A stretch of DNA of 64,000 bases from Crocinitomicaceae bacterium (GTDB lineage: Bacteria > Bacteroidota > Bacteroidia > Flavobacteriales_D > Crocinitomicaceae): contig JAHENC010000018.1 of the NCBI GenBank assembly GCA_024643365.1, forward strand, positions 62,001 to 126,000. The letters run 5' to 3'. Shown here piece by piece: positions 33,736-42,029 of the stretch. Positions within the stretch are counted from its first letter, which is position 1. Each line of letters opens with the position of its first letter. The notes under the pieces are model-generated. The model was not told where the DNA came from. It did no database searches and saw only the letters and a program-made list of their open reading frames with translations. The position numbers were made by a program, and so were the translations under genes.

Positions 33736-36343
33736 TTTTTGCTTTTATTTCGTCAATAGCTGTTTGCAATCCTTCACTGCGTTTTCCACCGGCTGTTGCG
33801 AAGAATGCTTGTCCGCCTCCACCGCCTTGAATATGACTAGAAACTTCGCGAATCCACTGAGAAGCGTTCCATCCGTTCGATTCAACAAGGTTTTCATCAA
33901 TCATCAAGCTTAGGCCACATTTGTCCGATTCTTTATTACCGATTATTGCGAGGAAATTTTCGTTTTCTTGTTTCAATTGGAAGAGAATGTCTTTTACAGA
34001 ATTGGCATCTAGGTCAACAATTCCACCTAAAAATGATACCGTACCAATTTTGACAATTTGTGCTTTCAATTGTAATTTTAGTTGGCTGGCTTTTTCACGG
34101 ATAAGTTGTTCGATTTCTTTCTGTAGTTGTTGATTTTTAGAAAGTAAATCCTCCACCGATTTAACGATGTCTTTTGGATTTTTAAGCGCATGTTGAATTT
34201 GAGACAGTGTTGCTTCTTTTTCTTTATAGAAATCTTCTGCTGCCTTACCAGTTATGGCTTCAATTCGTCGTACACCTGCTGCTACAGCTGATTCAGAAAC
34301 TATTTTAAATAGTCCGATTTTCGCCGTGTCAGGAACGTGAATTCCACCACAAAGTTCCACAGATTCACCAAATTTTATCACGCGAACATGATCGCCATAT
34401 TTCTCACCAAATAATGCCATTGCACCAAGTGATTTTGCATCATCGATGGCCATTGCACGTCGCTCATCTAGTGGAAGGTTTGCGACAATCGCGGCGCTCA
34501 CTAACGCTTCAATCTGTTCAATTTCTTCATCACTTACTTTCGAGAAATGAGAAAAGTCAAATCGAAGATTTGATGAATTCACTAGAGATCCTTTTTGCTC
34601 CACATGAGTACCTAATACCGTTCTTAAAGCGTGATGGAGTAGGTGCGTGGCACTGTGATTTTTTGCGGTTTGTTCTTGCGTATTTAAATCAATCCCGGCT
34701 GTGAATTCCTCATTCAATTTGCTTGGAAGTTGCTCACTTAAATGAATGATGAGGTTATTTTCTTTTTTTGTGTCGAATATACGAATCGTTTCACTGGTGT
34801 TTTTCAAGGTCCCTTTGTCTCCAACTTGTCCACCACCTTCTGGGTAGAACGGGGTTTGGTTCAAAACGAGTTGAAAAAACGACTTTCCTTTTTGGCTAAC
34901 TTTTCTATATTTCGTAATGCGAACTGTAGCCTGTTTCTGATCGTATCCTACAAAAACGGTCGGAACATCTGTTCCAATTTGCACCCAATCATCTGTTTCA
35001 ATTACCGAAGCTGCTCTTGAACGTTCTTTTTGAATTTGTAATTGTGCTTGGAATCCATCTTCATCAATGCTAAAGCCATTTTCGCGGGCGATAAGGGATG
35101 TTAAATCGACAGGGAATCCATAGGTGTCGTAAAGTTCGAAAACATTCTCACCTGAAATAATGGTTTTTGATGATTTCTTGCTTGCAGCCATCAAGTCATC
35201 CATTCGTTTAATTCCTTGCTCTAGAGTACGGAAAAAGCTTTGCTCTTCCTCTCGGATGACTTTTTCGATTAATTCTCTTTGATGAATCAATTCCTCGTAA
35301 GGATGACCCATTTGTTGAACGAGTACAGCAGAAAGTTTGCAAAGAAATGGTTCTTTTAATCCTAAAGTTTGATAACCATAGCGTACAGCTCTTCGCAAAA
35401 TACGACGAATAACATATCCTGCTCCCGTGTTGGAAGGTAATTGTCCATCAGATATAGAAAAACTGATCGCACGAATATGATCGGCAATGACACGTAGTGC
35501 AATATCTGTCTCTTCTGCTTTTCCATAAGGAATTCCACTTTCCTTGGAGACAAATTGAATGAGCGTTTGGAATAAATCCGTATCGTAATTACTTTGTTTT
35601 CCTTGTAGGGCCATAGCCAATCGCTCAAGTCCCATTCCAGTATCGACATGTGTCGAAGGAAGCGGTTCTAAAGTTCCATCCGCTTTACGGTTGAATTGCA
35701 TGAAAACGTTGTTCCATATTTCAATAACCTGTGGATGATCGTTGTTCACCAAGGTTAATCCATTTACGTCCAAACGATCTGACTCATTTCTGAGGTCAAC
35801 GTGTATTTCAGAGCATGGTCCACAAGGTCCCGTATCGCCCATTTCCCAGAAATTATCCTTTTTAGATGCTAAAATGATTCGGTCTTCCGCAATGAATTTT
35901 TTCCAAATGGCAAAACTTTCATCATCTCGAGGTACTCCATCCTTATCGTCACCTTCGAATACCGTTACATAAAGGCGGTCAACTGGAATTTTATATACGG
36001 AAGTCAATAATTCCCATGCCCAAGTAATTGCTTCTTCTTTGAAATAATCTCCGAACGACCAGTTTCCGAGCATTTCGAACATTGTATGATGGTAAGTATC
36101 TACACCAACTTCTTCTAAATCGTTGTGTTTACCAGAAACTCGTAAGCACTTTTGAGAATTGGCCACACGTTTTTGTGTCGCTTGTTGATGCCCAAGGAAA
36201 AAATCTTTGAATTGATTCATCCCAGCATTCGTGAACATGAGTGTAGGATCATTTTTTACCACCATTGGCGCGGAGGAAACAATTTGATGTCCTTTGCTTT
36301 CGAAAAAATCAAAAAATTGCTGGCGTATTTCAGAAACAGTCAT
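33728..36343 (-). CDS. alaS: Alanine--tRNA ligase
   Basis: An 871-aa class II aminoacyl-tRNA synthetase charging tRNA-Ala. It begins with SEIRQQFFDFFESKGHQIVSSAP and FTNAGMNQFKDFFLG (motif 1/2 region), and DTYHHTMFEMLGNWSFGDYF (catalytic core). The editing domain has KNHSATHLLHHAL (HxxxH) and ELCGGIHVPDT (Cys and His zinc-site ligands). The C-terminal coiled coil and DHHA1 domain end with GGGGGQAFFATAGG. Complete. The promoter is well formed (TTG-N21-TAAATTTG). Confidence 0.98.
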   Translation of the reverse strand: MTVSEIRQQFFDFFESKGHQIVSSAPMVVKNDPTLMFTNAGMNQFKDFFLGHQQATQKRVANSQKCLRVSGKHNDLEEVGVDTYHHTMFEMLGNWSFGDYFKEEAITWAWELLTSVYKIPVDRLYVTVFEGDDKDGVPRDDESFAIWKKFIAEDRIILASKKDNFWEMGDTGPCGPCSEIHVDLRNESDRLDVNGLTLVNNDHPQVIEIWNNVFMQFNRKADGTLEPLPSTHVDTGMGLERLAMALQGKQSNYDTDLFQTLIQFVSKESGIPYGKAEETDIALRVIADHIRAISFSISDGQLPSNTGAGYVIRRILRRAVRYGYQTLGLKEPFLCKLSAVLVQQMGHPYEELIHQRELIEKVIREEEQSFFRTLEQGIKRMDDLMAASKKSSKTIISGENVFELYDTYGFPVDLTSLIARENGFSIDEDGFQAQLQIQKERSRAASVIETDDWVQIGTDVPTVFVGYDQKQATVRITKYRKVSQKGKSFFQLVLNQTPFYPEGGGQVGDKGTLKNTSETIRIFDTKKENNLIIHLSEQLPSKLNEEFTAGIDLNTQEQTAKNHSATHLLHHALRTVLGTHVEQKGSLVNSSNLRFDFSHFSKVSDEEIEQIEALVSAAIVANLPLDERRAMAIDDAKSLGAMALFGEKYGDHVRVIKFGESVELCGGIHVPDTAKIGLFKIVSESAVAAGVRRIEAITGKAAEDFYKEKEATLSQIQHALKNPKDIVKSVEDLLSKNQQLQKEIEQLIREKASQLKLQLKAQIVKIGTVSFLGGIVDLDANSVKDILFQLKQENENFLAIIGNKESDKCGLSLMIDENLVESNGWNASQWIREVSSHIQGGGGGQAFFATAGGKRSEGLQTAIDEIKAKIA

Positions 36344-36363
36344 TGTATCGTTTTGTTTGCTTG

Positions 36364-36395
36364 CAAATTTAGGAAATTGAAAGAACTAAAGACAA
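36364..36395 (-). promoter_or_regulatory. Promoter of alaS
   Basis: On the minus strand, TTG (36395-36393), 21-nt spacer, TAAATTTG (36371-36364). The leader would be about 16-20 nt. Confidence 0.55.
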
Positions 36396-36420
36396 TGAAA
36401 TTGGGCTTATCACGTTCTAA

Positions 36421-37020
36421 ATGAGAAATAATTATTCCATTTCACATTCCATTTTATCCGAAATGCCTAAAATCATGAATGAACTGAGTCAAATTGAGTC
36501 CAAGCTAATTCTAGTCAGAGAACAAAAAGTACTGTTGGATCGTGATGTTGCTGAACTGTATGGGATTGAAACAAAACGTATTAATGAAGCCTATCGCAAT
36601 AATCCGGAGAAATTTCCTGAAGGGTATGTTTTGTTTTTAGATGAGAATGAATCAAAATCTTTAAGGTCGAAAATTTCGACCTTAAACAATTCAACAAGAG
36701 GAAAGCACACGAAATATCAAACAAAAGCGTTCACTGAGAAAGGATTATATATGTTAGCAACCATATTAAGAAGCGAACGAGCGACAGAAACTATCCTAGC
36801 GATAATTGAAACATATGCGAAGTTAAAGGAGTTTACGCAACTCATACAGTCGAGTGTTGTGGACCATAAAGGAGAACTAACGAATGAAGTAATTTAAAAA
36901 AGCTCTGGACTATTAAAGGAACTGATTGTTCCAGATTTAAAAACGGATGAAACTGAAACCTCTTTTGAGATTAATTTCGCTGTAATGAAGCTAAAGCATA
37001 CGATTAAACGAAAGAAGTAA
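36421..37020 (+). pseudogene. ORF6N-domain gene interrupted by one in-frame stop
   Basis: The first 158 codons encode an ORF6N DNA-binding protein (phage antirepressor/KilA-N relative): LILVREQKVLLDRDVAELYGIETKRINEA, FPEGYVLFLDENE, TKYQTKAFTEKGLYMLATILRSERATETIL. A TAA at 36895-36897 ends the frame. The same frame then stays open for 40 codons to a second TAA at 37018-37020, with ETETSFEINFAVMKLKHTIKR, which I recall as the usual C-terminal tail of this family. The shift-free continuation points to a single nonsense substitution. The real start may be the Met at 36475 (MNELSQIESKL). A truncated 158-aa product could still be made. Confidence 0.75.
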
Positions 37021-37027
37021 TTTCCAT

Positions 37028-37035
37028 TACTTTTG
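37028..37035 (+). promoter_or_regulatory. Candidate -7 element for the O-methyltransferase gene
   Basis: TACTTTTG, 18 nt before the ATG at 37054. No clear -33 TTG. Confidence 0.35.
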
Positions 37036-37053
37036 TAAACTTAAATAGCATAA

Positions 37054-37692
37054 ATGGAATTCATTTCTCAAGAATTAGATCAATACTGTTGTTCGCATAC
37101 AACGGAAGAAAACGAACTACTGAAACGTATCAATCGTGAAACACATGTAGAGGTGTTGCAGCCACGCATGTTAAGTGGACACTTTCAAGGACGTGTGTTG
37201 AGCATGCTTTCAAAAATGATTCAGCCAAATCGTATTCTTGAAATAGGAACTTATACCGGTTATTCTGCTCTGTGTATGGCTGAAGGTCTTACACCGGATG
37301 GGAAACTTGTTACAATTGACGTCAATGAAGAATTAGCTAACCGCGTGCAAGGATATTTTAATGCTTCCGTATTCGCGGAGCAAATTCAATATATCATTTC
37401 GCCAGCATTAGACGTTATTCCTAGCTTAAATGAAAGATGGGACTTAGTATTTATTGATGCAGATAAACAAAACTACATTGAATATTACGAACTCATACTG
37501 CCATTGGTTCGTCCTGGGGGTTATGTCATTTTGGACAATGTTCTTTGGTCTGGAAAGGTTGCTGAATCTGACAAAAATGACAAAGACACCGTTCTGTTGC
37601 GAAAGTTAAATGCATTAATTCATTCAGATGAACGTGTCGAAGAAGTGTTGCTACCGATTCGGGATGGTCTGATGATAGCACGTAAAAAATAG
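37054..37692 (+). CDS. Class I SAM-dependent O-methyltransferase (COMT/CCoAOMT-like)
   Basis: A 212-aa Rossmann-fold methyltransferase of the O-methyltransferase family 3 (catechol / caffeoyl-CoA OMT type). Motif I is ILEIGTYTGYSALCMAEGL, with the acidic VTIDVNEE following. The metal site is WDLVFIDADKQNYIEYYE, and VRPGGYVILDNVLWSGKV completes the core. Substrate unknown; members methylate catechol-like hydroxyls with Mg2+. It lies one base before mnmD, suggesting an operon. Confidence 0.9.
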   Translation: MEFISQELDQYCCSHTTEENELLKRINRETHVEVLQPRMLSGHFQGRVLSMLSKMIQPNRILEIGTYTGYSALCMAEGLTPDGKLVTIDVNEELANRVQGYFNASVFAEQIQYIISPALDVIPSLNERWDLVFIDADKQNYIEYYELILPLVRPGGYVILDNVLWSGKVAESDKNDKDTVLLRKLNALIHSDERVEEVLLPIRDGLMIARKK

Positions 37693-37693
37693 A

Positions 37694-38362
37694 ATGAAAA
37701 ATATCGAAATACGTCAAACTGCAGACGGATCTAAAACGCTTTATCTTCCTGAATTAGATGAAACATATCATTCTAGTCATGGGGCATTGCAGGAAGCAAA
37801 GCATGTGTTTATTGAACATGGTTTAGCATTTGTTGGACAAGAGAAAAAACCGATTTCGGTATTCGAAATGGGATTTGGAACAGGGCTTAATGCCTTATTA
37901 ACAGCCCAATGGGCGGGAGAATATTCATGTTCGATTCGTTATATTGGGATAGAGTTTCATCCGATTCCAAAAGATATTTGGCAGCAAATGGACTATGTTC
38001 AGGAAGAATTGGGAAGAGAAATGTATTCAAAAATCATGTCAGCAGAGTGGGGGGAGTATCATGAAATACAATCTAATTTCCAATTAAAAAAAATAGAAGA
38101 GGATATTCGGGGACTTCAACTGGCTGAACATGTTGATTTGATTTACTTTGATGCTTTTGGACCACGTGCACAATCCGAAATGTGGGATCTGCCTGTTTTA
38201 TCAAAAATGTATGAGTTGTTAAATCCAGGAGGAGTATTTGTTACCTATTGCGCTCAAGGACAAATGAAACGAAATTTGAAATCACTTGGGTTTTCTTTGG
38301 AATCCTTGCCAGGGCCTCCAGGGAAAAGAGAAATGACAAGAGCAAAAAAAAAATTAATATAA
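37694..38362 (+). CDS. mnmD: tRNA 5-aminomethyl-2-thiouridine methyltransferase MnmD
   Basis: A 222-aa SAM methyltransferase corresponding to the N-terminal (MnmC2) half of E. coli MnmC. It catalyses nm5s2U to mnm5s2U at the wobble position of tRNA. FEMGFGTGLNALLTAQWA is motif I, and YIGIEFHPI, VDLIYFDAFGPRAQSEMWD and GGVFVTYCAQGQMKRNLKSLGF are family motifs. No FAD oxidoreductase half is present, as in other stand-alone MnmD proteins. Follows the O-methyltransferase gene by one base; ends before a separate promoter/terminator unit. Confidence 0.9.
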   Translation: MKNIEIRQTADGSKTLYLPELDETYHSSHGALQEAKHVFIEHGLAFVGQEKKPISVFEMGFGTGLNALLTAQWAGEYSCSIRYIGIEFHPIPKDIWQQMDYVQEELGREMYSKIMSAEWGEYHEIQSNFQLKKIEEDIRGLQLAEHVDLIYFDAFGPRAQSEMWDLPVLSKMYELLNPGGVFVTYCAQGQMKRNLKSLGFSLESLPGPPGKREMTRAKKKLI

Positions 38363-38378
38363 AATTCACATTGAATCA

Positions 38379-38408
38379 TTGTCGATTAAAAAAAAGCCTT
38401 TAACTTTG
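38379..38408 (+). promoter_or_regulatory. Promoter of the candidate small RNA
   Basis: TTG (38379-38381), 19-nt spacer, TAACTTTG (38401-38408): a full match to the Bacteroidota consensus. No start codon for a gene of any size follows; the next feature on this strand is a terminator. Confidence 0.6.
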
Positions 38409-38412
38409 TATC

Positions 38413-38506
38413 AAATTACAGTTCATAGTTGTAGTTTTAGTTTTATAGTTTTAGCATGGTTTAGCAGGAAGAGGAACAAACAAGAGTTGTTCCTCTTTTT
38501 GTTTTT
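38413..38506 (+). ncRNA. Candidate small RNA, about 90 nt, unassigned
   Basis: A full-consensus promoter is followed within ~95 bp by a strong plus-strand terminator, with no gene between. The transcript would hold U-rich short repeats of TAGTTTTA, one ATG followed at once by GTT and TAG (a two-codon frame), and the terminal hairpin. It lies between mnmD and the convergent Nudix gene. I cannot match it to 6S, tmRNA, SRP, RNase P or a riboswitch. It could instead be a short antisense or 3'-regulatory RNA for the Nudix gene. Not proven to be transcribed. Confidence 0.5.
38470..38506 (+). terminator. Intrinsic terminator of the small RNA / mnmD transcript
   Basis: A 10-bp perfect stem (AGAGGAACAA / TTGTTCCTCT), 7-nt loop, then T5-G-T5 on the plus strand. 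On the minus strand no T-tract follows, so it is directional. Confidence 0.85.
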
Positions 38507-39119
38507 AGTTCATTTTGAGAAGCATCTTTAACTCTGCTAAAATAAGTGCCGTCGCTCCCCAAACGATTTTTTCATTCAATACAAAACAAGGTACGTCTTT
38601 CAAGTGTACGTTTTCGTTGACTTGGATGGCTGTAGTTGTTACAGAACGTTCATCTATTAAATCCTTAATTTTTACTTCGTAGTACTGAGCAACTTCTCGT
38701 TTGTTTATTTCAATGATTGGACGTTCTTCATGTAAAAAGACAAAAGGGCTGACTTCAAAACTAGAAACGGGTATCCAAACCATAGAAAGTTCCGTGATTT
38801 TATCTCCTTTCAATGAAGGAATGGCCATTTCTTCCTCAGATTCTCTTCGAGCAGTATGTTCTAAATGTAAATCAGTTGATTCTGGTTTTCCACCTGGAAA
38901 AGCCATTTGTGCGCTGTGTTTTCCATCATAGGAAGAGCGTTCAATTAATAAAAAGTGCCATTCTTCCTGATAAAGGTACACGTGAATTCCCACTGCTGCT
39001 TTTTTTCGAATCGCTTCAGCGTGATTTTCAAAGTGTTTCCTATAGGGTGCAAAAGCTTCGTGTGCGCGCACCCCTGGTAAAGTTTGTTGAAGTCGATGAA
39101 TCAATTCGCTTTTTGTCAT
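38505..39119 (-). CDS. Nudix hydrolase, CoA pyrophosphatase type
   Basis: A 204-aa Nudix enzyme. FLLIERSSYDGKHSAQMAFPGGKPE matches the UPF0035 signature (x-H-x-G/A-Q-x-x-FPGG) that marks coenzyme A diphosphatases, followed by the Nudix box continuation HTARRESEEEMAI with the catalytic Glu cluster. It would cleave CoA to 3',5'-ADP and phosphopantetheine. Start at the ATG at 39119 (MTKSELIHRLQQ), three codons inside the ORF that begins with TTG. Convergent with the small RNA unit, whose terminator T-tract overlaps its stop codon. Confidence 0.9.
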   Translation of the reverse strand: MTKSELIHRLQQTLPGVRAHEAFAPYRKHFENHAEAIRKKAAVGIHVYLYQEEWHFLLIERSSYDGKHSAQMAFPGGKPESTDLHLEHTARRESEEEMAIPSLKGDKITELSMVWIPVSSFEVSPFVFLHEERPIIEINKREVAQYYEVKIKDLIDERSVTTTAIQVNENVHLKDVPCFVLNEKIVWGATALILAELKMLLKMN

Positions 39120-39202
39120 ACACCACAAAAATGCATTTTTTGAATGAAAGTCATGAAAAAAACATCGTTTTAATATTGAAAAATTAATAATTATTTAAAA
39201 TA

Positions 39203-39219
39203 CCCCTAAAAAACAGGGG
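39203..39219. promoter_or_regulatory. Short inverted repeat upstream of glnN
   Basis: CCCCT-(7 nt)-AGGGG lies 24 nt upstream of the glnN -33 box, in the divergent intergenic region shared with the Nudix gene. There is no T-tract, so it is not a terminator. It could be an operator; nothing proves it. Confidence 0.25.
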
Positions 39220-39243
39220 GTGTTGTGAAAAAAAATGCAATAA

Positions 39244-39277
39244 TTTGAATCTAATGGTGTAAAAAGATATAACTTTG
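39244..39277 (+). promoter_or_regulatory. Promoter of glnN
   Basis: TTTG (39244-39247), 22-nt spacer, TAACTTTG (39270-39277), full Bacteroidota consensus. The ATG follows 17 nt after, giving a leader of about 12 nt. Confidence 0.6.
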
Positions 39278-39294
39278 TAAAAAAAACACTAAAA

Positions 39295-41481
39295 ATGGCA
39301 ACGAAAAGATTAAATGCGTATCAAGATGTGTTAAGTAGAGAACCGAAACACATTGAATTTGATGGGAAATTATCAGAATTGTTTGGTCAAAATGTATTTC
39401 ACATTGATGTAATGCGTGAATACCTACCGTCTGAGACTTACAAATCAATGTTGGAATCCGCACAAAACGGAACGCGTTTAGATCGCAAGAATGCTGATCA
39501 AGTCGCTTCAGCAATGAAAGACTGGGCTATTTCTAAAGGAGCAACTCACTATACACACTGGTTTCAACCCTTAACAGGAACAACAGCTGAAAAACATGAC
39601 GCGTTTTTTAAACCAATTGGTCCAGGGAAAGCAATTGAGCGTTTTGATGGTGATTTATTAGTACAACAAGAACCCGATGCATCTTCTTTTCCAAACGGAG
39701 GTATTCGAAATACGTTCGAAGCACGTGGATACACTGCTTGGGATCCAAGTTCGCCAGCTTTTGTCATTGGTAAAACATTATGTATACCTACAATTTTCAT
39801 CTCCTACACGGGTGAATCTTTGGATTACAAAATGCCTTTATTAAAAGCATTGAATGCCATCGATGGAGCTGCTGTGGAAGTTTGTCAGTATTTTGATAAG
39901 AACGTAAACAAAGTAAATGCGACCCTTGGTTGGGAACAAGAGTATTTCTTAATTGATTCGGCTTTGTTTAATGCGCGTCCTGATATCATGTTGACAGGTA
40001 GAGCATTATTTGGACATGCACCGGCAAAAGGACAACAATTAGAAGATCATTACTTTGGTTCAATTCCAGAGAGAGTAAATGCATTCATGCGTGAATTTGA
40101 AGTGGAGTCCTTGAAATTAGGAATCCCTGTAACAACACGTCACAACGAAGTAGCACCAAATCAATTTGAATGTGCACCGATTTTCGAAGAGTGTAACTTA
40201 GCCAATGACCACAACTTATTGTTGATGGATATCATGGAGAAAACAGCACGCAAACATAACTTCCGTGTATTATTACATGAAAAACCATTCGCAGGTGTTA
40301 ATGGATCTGGAAAACATAACAACTGGTCATTAAGTACGAATACCGGAGTGAATTTATTAGCTCCTGGTAAAAATCCAAAATCGAATTTACAATTCTTAAC
40401 GTTTTTTGTGAATACGATCATGGCGATTCATGAAAACGCAGGATTGTTGCGTGCTGCTATTGCATCAGCAGGAAATGATCATCGCCTTGGAGCAAACGAA
40501 GCGCCTCCAGCGATTATTTCTGTTTTCATCGGAAGTCAACTTTCTCAATTACTAGATGATTTAGAGAAAAACATCAAAGCGGGTAAAATGACACCGCAGG
40601 ATAAAACGGAATTGAAATTGAACATTGGAAAAATCCCACAAATTTTGTTGGATAACACCGATCGTAACCGTACATCACCGTTTGCATTTACCGGAAACAA
40701 ATTTGAATTCCGTGCGGTTGGATCAGCGGCGAACTGTGGTTCTGCAATGATTGTACTAAATACGATTATGGCGAAACAATTACGTGTCTTTAAAATTGCA
40801 GTTGATGCGCGCATCGCTAAAGGTGAAAGCAAAGACGAAGCAATTTTGAAAGAATTGCAATCGATGATTAAAAACTCGAAGAAAATTCGTTTCGAAGGAA
40901 ATGGATACGGAGACGAGTGGGTAATCGAAGCAGAAAAACGCGGATTAGCTAATTTGAAAGATACACCTCGCGCATTACAAATCTGGCATGATAAAAATGT
41001 CGCGAAATTATTTGAGGAAATGGGCGTTCTTTCCGGTCGTGAATTGGATGCGCGTCGCGAAATTGAATTTGAAAACTACGTTTTGAAAATACAAATCGAA
41101 TCTCGTTTAATGGGTGATTTGATTCAAAACAATTTCATACCTGCAGCGGTTGAATATCAAAACAAATTGATTGCAAATGTACAAGGACTCATGAGCATTC
41201 TTGGTGATAAATCTGGAAAGGCAGCTTCTAAAGCGCAAATAGAAATCATTGAGAAAATCAGTATTCACATGAATAAAATGAAAGCGGCGTCTGATGCTAT
41301 GTTGGAGCAACGTAAAATTGCTAACAAATTGGAGAATGCTGAGGACAAAGCTCTTGCTTATTGTGATAACGTGAAATCTCATTTTGATGAAATCCGCTAC
41401 CATGCAGATAAATTGGAATTGTTAGTAGAAGATGAATTGTGGCCATTGCCAAAATTCAGAGAGATGTTATTTACTCGATAA
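39295..41481 (+). CDS. glnN: Glutamine synthetase type III
   Basis: A 728-aa GSIII, the large form of Bacteroidota and cyanobacteria, making glutamine from glutamate, ammonia and ATP. Diagnostic segments are GATHYTHWFQPLTGTTAEKHD near residue 82, WEQEYFLID (metal Glu), RHNEVAPNQFECAPIFEE, HEKPFAGVNGSGKHNNWSL and NRTSPFAFTGNKFEFRAVGS. Full length, with a strong promoter and a strong terminator, so monocistronic. No adjacent GlnB or Amt gene is seen. A small inverted repeat upstream might be regulatory. Confidence 0.98.
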   Translation: MATKRLNAYQDVLSREPKHIEFDGKLSELFGQNVFHIDVMREYLPSETYKSMLESAQNGTRLDRKNADQVASAMKDWAISKGATHYTHWFQPLTGTTAEKHDAFFKPIGPGKAIERFDGDLLVQQEPDASSFPNGGIRNTFEARGYTAWDPSSPAFVIGKTLCIPTIFISYTGESLDYKMPLLKALNAIDGAAVEVCQYFDKNVNKVNATLGWEQEYFLIDSALFNARPDIMLTGRALFGHAPAKGQQLEDHYFGSIPERVNAFMREFEVESLKLGIPVTTRHNEVAPNQFECAPIFEECNLANDHNLLLMDIMEKTARKHNFRVLLHEKPFAGVNGSGKHNNWSLSTNTGVNLLAPGKNPKSNLQFLTFFVNTIMAIHENAGLLRAAIASAGNDHRLGANEAPPAIISVFIGSQLSQLLDDLEKNIKAGKMTPQDKTELKLNIGKIPQILLDNTDRNRTSPFAFTGNKFEFRAVGSAANCGSAMIVLNTIMAKQLRVFKIAVDARIAKGESKDEAILKELQSMIKNSKKIRFEGNGYGDEWVIEAEKRGLANLKDTPRALQIWHDKNVAKLFEEMGVLSGRELDARREIEFENYVLKIQIESRLMGDLIQNNFIPAAVEYQNKLIANVQGLMSILGDKSGKAASKAQIEIIEKISIHMNKMKAASDAMLEQRKIANKLENAEDKALAYCDNVKSHFDEIRYHADKLELLVEDELWPLPKFREMLFTR

Positions 41482-41486
41482 AATAG

Positions 41487-41519
41487 AAAAGTCCCGACAG
41501 TTAGTCGGGACTTTTTTTT
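41487..41519. terminator. Bidirectional terminator between glnN and the four-helix-bundle gene
   Basis: A4-GTCCCGAC, loop AGTTA, GTCGGGAC-T8. Confidence 0.88.
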
Positions 41520-41542
41520 GTCAAAAAAAATGGTCATCAAAC

Positions 41543-41929
41543 TTAGGCAGCAACTTCTAGTGTTTTTGCCACGACACTCTTTTTAAGAGCATTGATTTTT
41601 CCAGTGACCATCTCCAAGTGAATACGGTACTCTAAACAATGCTCTGGTGTTAAGTAACCTAAGTCACGGGCAATCAACGCATGGTTTAATAATTCCATTC
41701 CAGCTGAATATGCACGCTGGTAAAATACGACCTGTTCCTTCCGTGGAACTGGACCGCTCCCCAATGAAATGTTACTCACGATTTCAATGCTCGATTGCTT
41801 CATCCAATTAGAGAGTCCGAATCTCTCTGAGGTTGGGAATTTTTTTGTCGCTGTGTAGGTTAGAAGGACCAATGCATGTGCATCCTTCCAAACATCCAGC
41901 TTTTCAAATGAAAAAAGGTACGTTTTCAT
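41543..41929 (-). CDS. Four-helix-bundle protein (23S rRNA intervening-sequence protein family)
   Basis: A 128-aa member of the S23/IVP-type family. FEKLDVWKDAHALVLLTYTATKKFPTSERFGLSNWMKQSSIEIVSNISLG and the later helical part EYRIHLEMVTGKINALKK are typical. In some bacteria such ORFs lie inside 23S rRNA intervening sequences; free-standing copies are common in Bacteroidota and have no known function. No rRNA is nearby here. It shares the glnN terminator. Confidence 0.85.
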   Translation of the reverse strand: MKTYLFSFEKLDVWKDAHALVLLTYTATKKFPTSERFGLSNWMKQSSIEIVSNISLGSGPVPRKEQVVFYQRAYSAGMELLNHALIARDLGYLTPEHCLEYRIHLEMVTGKINALKKSVVAKTLEVAA

Positions 41930-42029
41930 AATTAGTGATTTAAAGTTTCATTAATTACGACGAAAGCTCTTTTTTTATTTTTGAGAAAATAGACTTAAAC
42001 GATTTTAATCGTTTTGAGGAATGCTAGGA

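Noticed and set aside
36152-36424. Plus-strand frame of 90 aa antisense to the alaS start
   Set aside because: It covers the alaS 5' end and its promoter; no independent start signal or recognisable protein.
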